In this document: piece by piece, positions 56,758-64,000 of the stretch
Layout: each line of letters starts with the position of its first letter
Position numbering within the stretch: position 1 is the first letter of the stretch
Source of the DNA: Lethocerus indicus
Lineage: Eukaryota; Arthropoda; Insecta; Hemiptera; Belostomatidae
Assembly: GCA_019843655.1 (NCBI GenBank)
Contig: JACDQD010000103.1
Coordinates: 496,001 to 560,000, forward strand
DNA length: 64,000 nt
Reading direction: 5' to 3'
Position numbers and translations under genes: made by a program
Notes under the pieces: generated by a model
What the model saw: only the letters and a program-made list of their open reading frames with translations
The model's database searches: none
What the model was told of the DNA's origin: nothing

Positions 56758-57245
56758 TACTGTTAAAGTGCCCCATAGGACGTTGACTGAAAGTTTCGAA
56801 CATCCTTATTGTTTCGATTTCCAATCCTTAAACACAATTTTAATACCTTAAATCCGTAACTTAGGTCCTAAGCAGGACCAATTTCTATAACTAGTCGCTT
56901 TCTCAGTAAGTACAGCTCGATGTTTAATAAGTGTAAACAGATCAGGGTATTTAAGTATTTATTTAATTGGTATTTCTAAAAATACACCCGAAATTACAAT
57001 CAGCAGCTCTAATCTATTATTCATCAATATTCATTAAAGTTTGGCCAGAAAATTTCACAAAACCGAAAATTCTTGATGAAGATCATGCCGCTTCATTAAT
57101 CTCATTAATAATTAATGTTTTTCATCTTGGCCATTTAATTGGGTATATAAAAGTGGAACAACCTTCGTTTTTTCCAGTACGAAATTCCAAACAGCCAAGA
57201 AACTAAAAACGTTTTCCTCTCAACATGAAACAGACTGCATTAATA
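56758..57245. other. Unassigned sequence
   Basis: AT-rich, no repeat or gene recognised. Confidence 0.4.
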
Positions 57246-57375
57246 CCAAGATAACGTTACTATTTAATACTCGTTTTTTTGGTTTGAGTCGCCACTTTTT
57301 TGACGCCCTACGCAGTCACGTAGGAATGTTTTCTAATAATTAAAAATACGTTTCAGTCTGAACAGATGGAATAAT
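57246..57375. repeat. Dispersed repeat shared with 39.43 kb
   Basis: Same sequence as 39434-39541 joined directly to cagtctgaacagatggaata; 65 bp present in the other copy are absent here. Confidence 0.82.
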
Positions 57376-58445
57376 CCGGGGAGTGAAAAACTAAACTAGG
57401 CGGATGATTGTGGCCATAAATCCGGCCCTCCACTTCTGAGCTACGGCCCGGCCCGCTAACTCCTCCACTTAAGTCTCTCTATTTCGTTGGATTCGCCCCT
57501 ACGAGCATATTTATTACTAGCTTCCATCCCTTTCGCACTGTTCGTTGCGCGCCATTATTATTATTATTATTATAATTACAGACCGCCTGAAATAACACGG
57601 GATTATACCTCAGGAAAAGCTACTGACTATGGCGACGATCCAGTATTATTGGAGGCGGGAAATCAACAAAAATAAGTACCTTAAAATATAGACAATACCC
57701 GGACCGATGAAGAATATGTGGACGTCCAAAATTCTAGATTTTTTCTTCTGGATCTTTATTTGCAAGACCGTTGCAAGAGCGATATACTTATTATTGTCCG
57801 TACGGAGTCACATCTTAATTTAATTATTCTTTAACGATGTGTTAGAGTCATGCGATTCCCAACAGCCTCACAAGCCCTAAGTTGATTGAGCTCGCAATTG
57901 GAGTGAATATAAATTGTGTTATTGTTGTACATTGTGCGTATATAGAGTAAAATTTATTACTCTATTTATACTGCGTATAAAAATATCCTGGGTAAATTTA
58001 AAAAATAAAGCAGCGAGGTTTAACCCGGTTTGTTGACATCGAATTTCTTTTCAACTGATGAGACGAAAAATGATACCTGAGTTTTCTCAGCCTGATATTC
58101 CCGGAAAACTGTTTTTATACAATTTAAAGGACGTTTCACTGTCCGCGAGTAATTGAAATTCGATATTGAAAATCGGAGACATCTCTTGAATATCCGTGCG
58201 AAAATGCCATTTTCTCTCGTTTACGAATGAAAGCGACCTGCCGTCGGGGTATCACCGATAATTTTTTTTCTAGCCCATACTTTCGTCTGCACTTGAACTT
58301 TTGTTGGGTAAAGTTTTAAAAAAGTCAGAACTTCACAGTCAAAAATATTACTGTAAAATAACCTATGTCTCCAACTTCACCCTGCATCTTCTTCGAATCC
58401 TTTAGCCTTAAATTGCGAAATAATTTTCTCTTCTTCAACTTGCAC
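57376..58445. other. Mostly unassigned; (ATT)n
   Basis: An (ATT) microsatellite lies at about 57554-57574. Otherwise unique AT-rich sequence. Confidence 0.45.
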
Positions 58446-58870
58446 TTGGAATCCCCATACCCGACTCAAAAGAATAGACTTAAACCGAAAATTTGGACTT
58501 TTAAGACCATTACTAAAACGGAAATCAAAATTGACCTTAATTGAGCTATGGGGTCCCACCGAGACATCCGACATAGCTCGCATCCAGGGATTCCAGTCAA
58601 AAGTCCTTTGTACCATCCTTAATTGCTTCCTGGTATGTTTCTAACTGCACAATCCACCATGACCTCAACATACCGAGAGTCGACGAAGTCGCAAAATCCC
58701 GGTTCCCGAAGTTCCACTCCCGCCTTTCTCCCCATCCCGATCCACTCGTTAAGTCCCTTTCCTCTCTCACCCCTTCTTAGCCCTTAGATCACAATTGTTC
58801 TTGTGTCAAAAGTGCCGTCTTTGGGAGGTTCCTTTTATCGCGAAATACATGTGAAAAAAATACATACAGC
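58446..58870 (+). mobile_element. Jockey-like LINE fragment with 3' tail
   Basis: Starts at the shared boundary (TTGGAATCCCCATACCCGAC), reads WTFKTITKTEIKIDL, skips to ELWGPTETSDIARIQGFQSK, then TIHHDLNI and DEVAKSRFPKFHSRLSPHPD in shifted frames, and ends with the 3' tail caattgttcttgtgtcaaaa, gtgccgtctttgggaggttc. The skipped part corresponds to the ILKPTRTYG segment. Confidence 0.8.
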
Positions 58871-59075
58871 ATTTGTACTTATAACATTCAATGTTGATTG
58901 TACAAAATTCCGATCCACTCGTTCTAAGTCCCTTTCCTCTCTTACCCATCCATTATCCCCCCAGCGCCGCTTAAAGTGCCATCATTGGGTGGTTTCTTTT
59001 ATGGCGACATGCGTGTGAAAAAAAATACATACAGCGTTTGTACTTATAACATTCAATGTTGATTGTTAAAAAAAA
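58871..59075 (+). repeat. Duplicated LINE 3' end
   Basis: After the first tail (tacatacagcatttgtactt, acattcaatgttgattg) the C-terminal coding stretch (ccgatccactcgttctaagt, cctctcttacccatccatta) and the tail are repeated (58914-59070), ending in an A-run. Two consecutive 3' ends suggest a tandem insertion or a local duplication. Confidence 0.78.
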
Positions 59076-60783
59076 AATCTTAGCGTCACTATTCCGCAGG
59101 AGGAAATCCTCGGGGTATTTCCCGAGGGGAATACTCATAGTACTATTGGTGAATAAATTAAAATTTTGCCCATAAACACAAGGCGAGACGGTGTTTTTAT
59201 TTTTTTTTCAATCCTATTGGGTCCTAGGCCAACTTTGATATAGTTCGGTTAGGTGCCGGGTGCGGTTTTGATCCGGTTCCAAGATGGGGCGCCGGTGCCG
59301 TCTAACAGAAAATAGCGCTGAGTTATAGCATAGTGGTAGCACTGGATCATAGTTTCTGTTAGAGGGGCTGGCGTGTCTCCACAGCCCCCCTACGACGAGA
59401 ACCACAGCCCCCTGGGCCCATCAACACGGCCACATTTCAACCCCCAACCCCCCCCGTTTAAAGCATCCAACCCCCCCACGGCATATAGGACCCGAGGAGT
59501 GGCCAAATTCGGCCCCAGACATCCCCTTCGGATGGGGATGTTTTTTTTTCCCCGGGTCGACACTTCTATCCGAGCTGTCCGCCGGAGATTTATAGAAACG
59601 CAGGGGATTATTGAGGTCTGCAAATCAGATAACCGGGGGAGTTATTATCCCTTATCAATCATATAAAGCGTAAACACATAAACCAGTATCATCCGTTTAT
59701 TATACCATACTTACATTATTTCATACCGTTGCAAGTTGTACACTATTAGAAGTATCTATACTATTTTGTGAATACACGTTTAGATTGGTTGAAATTGGAA
59801 AATTCTAGCGTTATGATAATATAAGGCTAATTATAATTCTTTGTCGTTCTTTACAGAGAATCAGGGTTAGCATCGTAGCCACAATGTTAGATTTTCTTTT
59901 ACTCAGAAAACAAATGTTCCCAGGAAACTTAAACTGAGACTACATCTACTAAATTTAATTTATGCGGGATCTTATTTCCAGTCATTGATATCTTATAGAT
60001 TAGTCATCTACCTATCGCCACTACGCTTTTTTTTCGGGGCGCTGGAGACGCTGAGTCAAATAACTTTGTTAAACTCTGGTTTAGGCTAACACCCTTAAGT
60101 TTAGAAACGAACTTTCCTTATTTTGAAGGGACAAATTTAGAAGCGAGAAAAACAAATACCGGTCTATAATTGGACCAAAGCGCTTTCAAGTAAATAATGA
60201 TGATATTTCAAAAATTGGTAAACCGCCAGACAGGTATTTTAAATTATATTTGAGCCTCATTTTCACCAGTTAAATTCAACGATTAAACTTTATTCGGGAA
60301 TTTATTTCGTACATTATAAGCGCCCTGAAAGACAGAATGTCCACTAAGAAATTTAATAGATCGCCGGAATTATTTGCTTAATGGGTATTAAACACTGAAA
60401 ATTTTAAATGACAATTCGAAAAATGTTTCATAACAGACTAATAACAATAACTGTCAGAGTAGGCCCGCGTTAAATTGAGTTCGGAATTACTCGGTATTTA
60501 AACTTTGCTCAGTCAATAAGCCGTTCTGTGAAACATTAAAACGTCGAAATTTCAATTACATTATTGCCCGGACACTATAAACGGGTTAGCGTGACCTGCT
60601 CCTCGTTTACACGAGCTCCCATCGAGAGCTATTTATATTTAAGTCAGGTTTAATGAACCTGGACTGTAAAAGAGAAAACAACAAAACAGCCGAGTCCATT
60701 ATCGAATTCGGTTGGTGAAAATTGCGCAACTTAACTCAGACTGGAGTTGAGCAGACTTACGGCCTGATTTCGGTAGATTTTAG
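59076..60783. other. Unassigned sequence
   Basis: Contains an inverted pair CTAACAGAAA (59302) and TTTCTGTTAG (59353) around a tRNA-A-box-like TAGCATAGTGGTAGC (59326). Opposed frames of 77-97 codons at 59373-59666 are not convincing. The remainder is AT-rich. Confidence 0.4.
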
Positions 60784-61346
60784 AATTTTTTAGGATACTG
60801 TAGGTTTGTGATGTTTCTGTCTCCTCTCGCTGGTTTGGTCTTTTGCTAGACCGGTTTCGGCTGCTCGCCATCTTCAGTAGCGGTGTTAGTCACTGTTAGC
60901 ACTTTGGATGTTTTTTGGGCATCCTCACTGCTGCACTGTCACTTTCACATGTACTGTAATGTCTGTCAGTATGTCAGTCGTTTATATATATGTGTTCTGT
61001 TATTGTTATTGGGGGATTATGTTTGTTTTCGGATTTTGTTAATCCGTTTTCTAAGTGTGAGTCAGATTGTCGGAAGGGGATGGTGCGGTGTTTGGGCGGG
61101 TGTGACCCGTAATGACCGGGGGTAAACATTACAGTACATGTGAAAAAGTGACAGTGCAGTGAGGATGCCCAAAAAACATCCAAAGTGCTAACAGTGACTA
61201 ACACCGCTACTGAAGATGGCGAGCGGCCGAAACCGGTCTAGCAAAAGACCAAACCGGCAGCGAGAGGAGACAGAAACACCACGAACCTACAGTATTCCAA
61301 CCCCTCGCAGACCACAAAACAGGTATATTAAATTAATTTTTTAGGA
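60784..61346 (+). repeat. HP-1 reference copy with perfect 12-bp target duplication
   Basis: AATTTTTTAGGA lies at 60784-60795 and 61335-61346 and brackets a 539 bp element. Order: left arm 60796-60961 (TACTGTAGGTTTGTGATG...), loop 60962-61126, right arm 61127-61294 (inverse, ending CACGAACCTACAGTA), tail 61295-61334 (TTCCAACCCCTCGCAGACC, ACAGGTATATTAAATT). The arms differ by about three substitutions and three small indels, so the copy is fairly young. The loop matches 46198-46345 inverted. A 76-codon and an 80-codon frame inside follow from the arms. It encodes no protein I recognise. Confidence 0.93.
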
Positions 61347-62445
61347 GTTTTACTCCGAAAAAGTTCGACTGGTTTCTGCTCTTCGCCATCGACAATAGCC
61401 GTGCTCCGAACATTACAAAGGTGTGGTAACAAACAAATTCTCGGCCGGTTTTTACCACTTTCTGGTCATGATCGTTGTCATTAATTTAAGTACATTCCCT
61501 TTTCTCGCATCTTTGAAAGTTTCGCTCTCAATACTGTCCGTGGCGACTGGTTCTTTGACTTTAAATTCTGAACTTTGACTTCGGCTCATCCTCGGCGCCG
61601 TTTTCTCCCCACCAATTCTGGTCTTTCTATCGGATTATCGGTTCCAGAAAAAATCGCAATGCCCGCGCATTGTCTGGAATGTACATTTCCCATTTAATCG
61701 GCGGGAATCCCGTCGGGGACTGAGGAATAATGGGCTCAAAGGGAGTGAGTGAATTACTCCCCGAATTACCTCCAGACACACATTGGGCAGTAATTAGGTT
61801 GCCCCGGCAAAAGTTCCCTTGTAATTAATTGGCTGCAGCCTCAAGAGTCCCAACTTTAACTAGAGTACTTAGGTGAAATAGATACTTATTTTAAACTTCC
61901 GTCCAAACTCGCTGTACCTAATTGTAATTTATACTGTTTTTCGTCGGGCTCCCAAAGAGGTATTGAATTATCAAGGAGGCCCACGGTGATGCTCTTGCAA
62001 TATCCTCAATTCCTGCTATGCATAGTAGACACGTTTCGGCTCATGTCAGAAAATCATTTCAGGCTCATAGACACCTAGCATTCTGACTTCTAGCTTTTCC
62101 TTCGATTACAAATTCCGACAATTACTTTTATTTTTGTTGAACGATGATTATAGAAATATTAACGGAGCGCTCGGCCGGCTAATTGTAGCCAGCCCTCGCC
62201 AATGTTTGTACACAGGTTGGGACAAAATCAGTTACATATTTTCCGTGCAACCGGTCAACGAAACATTAACCGAACGCTGTACGCAGTTTAATGGCGGGGG
62301 ACCAGCCGCCGGCTCTAACTGCAGGGTAATAACAGTAAAAGTGCGCGGAGTACTTTCGCTGAAAATTCGATTAGGGCCGACCCCTCTAATTTGGCGGCCC
62401 GGTTTGCGGCCCGTCTGGACACGGAGAAAGAGAGAGAGAGAGAGC
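61347..62445. other. Unassigned sequence
   Basis: No repeat shared. The 160-codon plus frame at 62134-62616 spans the E-box palindromes and has no recognisable domain; a 73-codon minus frame overlaps it. Confidence 0.4.
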
Positions 62446-62477
62446 GCGTACACGTGTACGCGTTACACGTGTAACGC
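62446..62477. promoter_or_regulatory. Overlapping E-box palindromes
   Basis: GCGTACACGTGTACGC (62446-62461) and GCGTTACACGTGTAACGC (62460-62477) are perfect palindromes sharing two bases, each centred on CACGTG (62451-62456 and 62466-62471). An (AG) run at 62427-62444 lies directly before. CACGTG is bound by bHLH proteins and (GA)n by GAGA-type factors; a regulatory role is inference only. Confidence 0.45.
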
Positions 62478-62822
62478 GGCCTATTTATTCGGCCATCCCT
62501 CGGTTCGGAGTGGTACAGAGAAGCCTAAGGACTCGGGTTCAATTACGAGAAAGGTAGTTAACGACGGATTGCACCCTCGGCACTGTACTCACAGCTACTG
62601 GAGACACTGTACTTAGGTGGATACCGCGCTGGCTTTCTGACAATAATTATCAGAAGAGATACACAGACTGTAAATCAGAGACAGACCGGTATTTATGTTT
62701 TGATACTGTTCTAGACGGGTTCGGGCATGATCAAGGAACGAAAGTTTTATCTTCGCGTTGAAATAAATTTACCGTCAATAAAATAATAGAAAATATATTC
62801 AATTTTAAATACCAAAAATAAG

Positions 62823-63064
62823 TTTTGGGGTGTGCGAGGGTTGGAATACCGTCGATTTCGTGTGTTTCTGCCTGCCTCTCACCGGTCTGATCTTTCGCTA
62901 GACCGGTTTCGGCACTGACACGGTCACCAGTACAAGTGACAGTGACAGTGCAGTGAGGATGCCCCCGAAAAAACGTCCAAAGTGTTGAAGGTGGCGTGCG
63001 GCCGAAACCGGTCTAGCAAAAGACCAGACCGGCGAGAGGAAGGTAGAAACACAACAAATCTACG
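62823..63064 (-). repeat. HP-1 copy, inverted, shortened
   Basis: Partial tail at left (GGGGTGTGCGAGGGTTGGAA), left arm to gaccggtttcggcac, then a right arm from ggtcaccagtacaagtgac to ACAACAAATCTACGAG. The arm block with gatggcgagcggcc is altered to ggtggcgtgcggcc. Confidence 0.82.
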
Positions 63065-63162
63065 AGCCTCTTTCAGTTGGATGGTGAAACATGAAATGGT
63101 TAAGGAATTCATTAAGATAAATGCGAATATAAATTTCGTATAAAAACGATGCAAAGACTGAC

Positions 63163-63190
63163 ACCGTCCGGCTTTCCGCCATCGTCAGTA
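63163..63190. repeat. HP-1 remnant
   Basis: gtccggctttccgccatcgt and cagtagc only. Confidence 0.4.
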
Positions 63191-63697
63191 GCTTTTAGTC
63201 AGTAATATAGGTAGATAAACTTGTCACTAGAATTGCTGAGAAGACGAAATCTCTCAGGGTACAAACGAGAAGGGATTAAAATTTAAATTATCTTACTTTG
63301 ACCCCATTAACTTGATAGTTTCTGGGCGCCAATATTTAAGGCAAAATAATTATTCCGTTCCAATAAATGAAACGGTAATAAAAAAAAAAATATACCGTAT
63401 TCGCACGAGCACGCTATCCAGTACCACGTTTTTTCAGACGAATCGTTAAGTCTTTTTCCCCGAGTATTCTTTTCCGGGAAGGAACCCGGAATTCTGTAAT
63501 TACAGGAGTTCCTGCTAAGAAGGAAGATAAACTTATTCTGAGAACTATACTCTACAGACAATAATGTGCGGTATTTTCCCGGTTATGAAATAAATTAAAC
63601 GGGAATAGGTTCCCGGGGACGGTACCTGTCCGCAGTGTGGACATTCGATTGTTTAGAGCCGCCGTTCTTCATAAACGAGTAAAAGCAACAAATTTAT
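63191..63697. other. Unassigned sequence
   Basis: AT-rich, unique in the window. Confidence 0.4.
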
Positions 63698-64000
63698 TTT
63701 TAACATACCCGTTTTGTGGTCTGCGAGGGGTTGGAAGTACGCCGTCGGTTTGTGGCGTTTCTGTCACCTCTCGCCGGTTCGGTCTTTTGCTAGACCGGTT
63801 TCGGCCGATCGCCGTCTTCAGTAGCGGTGTCGGTCACTGTTGGGCCACTTCGGATGTTTTTCGGGGGGGCCAACCTTCCCACTGCACTGTCACAAGAAGA
63901 CAAAACATACGCCCCAAAACACAATAACGAGACACGTCTATAATAGTACAAGTGACGGTGACACAGTGCAGTGAGGATGCACCCTGAAAAAAATCCAAAG
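63698..64000 (-). repeat. HP-1 copy cut by window end
   Basis: Tail at left (TTTAACATACCCGTTTTGTG), complete left arm, a G-run (63863-63869), loop with catacgccccaaaacacaat shared with 52.3 kb, and the start of the right arm up to base 64000. Its right end lies outside. Confidence 0.88.

Noticed and set aside
62134..62616. 160-codon frame
   Set aside because: Spans an (AG) run and two palindromes, overlaps an opposed frame, and has no recognisable motif.

Overview
The window looks like repeat-dominated nuclear DNA of an arthropod, most likely an insect. No open reading frame exceeds 199 codons, and every long one is a by-product of a repeat or has no recognisable family. The identifiable coding remnants are pieces of a Jockey-clade LINE and of two Tc1/mariner transposases, a combination common in insects. 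CpG is not visibly depleted. I found no host protein gene, rRNA, standard tRNA, CRISPR array or bacterial feature. Spliced genes with very short exons could escape reading by eye.

The dominant component is one interspersed family, called HP-1 here, with about 28 substantial copies and 6 short remnants across the window. A complete copy (60796-61334) is a long hairpin: two near-identical arms of about 165 bp, a variable loop, and a unique tail of about 40 nt at one end only. Ten copies are flanked by target-site duplications of 11-13 bp, four of them perfect. The arm end without a tail starts at nearly the same base in many copies. The family therefore has a defined structure and integration signature that fits no standard MITE superfamily well, and it is the best candidate here for an undescribed element.

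Other families are: two related SINE-like families (called tRL-A and tRL-B) whose 65-68 nt core has the ends and T-arm of a tRNA; a Jockey-like LINE present only as 3' fragments, five of which start at the same base; two deletion-derived mariner families (mar-A, mar-B); a 257 bp inverted-repeat element at 8975-9231; and a 71 bp tandem array (10 units, 29362-30078) that begins at the end of a small inverted-repeat element. Smaller duplicated segments link 32.4/38.2 kb, 39.4/57.2 kb and 23.3/27.5 kb.

Layout: 0-2 kb, tRL-A, HP-1 and mar-A; 2-8.6 kb, mostly unassigned with two TATA/initiator-like sites; 8.6-10.4 kb, a tandem repeat, the inverted-repeat element and a LINE/SINE composite; 12-27 kb, many HP-1, mariner and LINE pieces; 27.4-31.7 kb, tRL-B, LINE tail, satellite array and HP-1; 32-48 kb, dense HP-1, LINE and mariner; 48-52 kb, sparse, with one LTR-like segment; 52-64 kb, HP-1, LINE tails, local duplications, the youngest-looking HP-1 copy, and a double CACGTG palindrome. 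The promoter-like sites lie outside the repeats but lead into no recognisable gene. Family names are working labels only; nothing was compared with a database.
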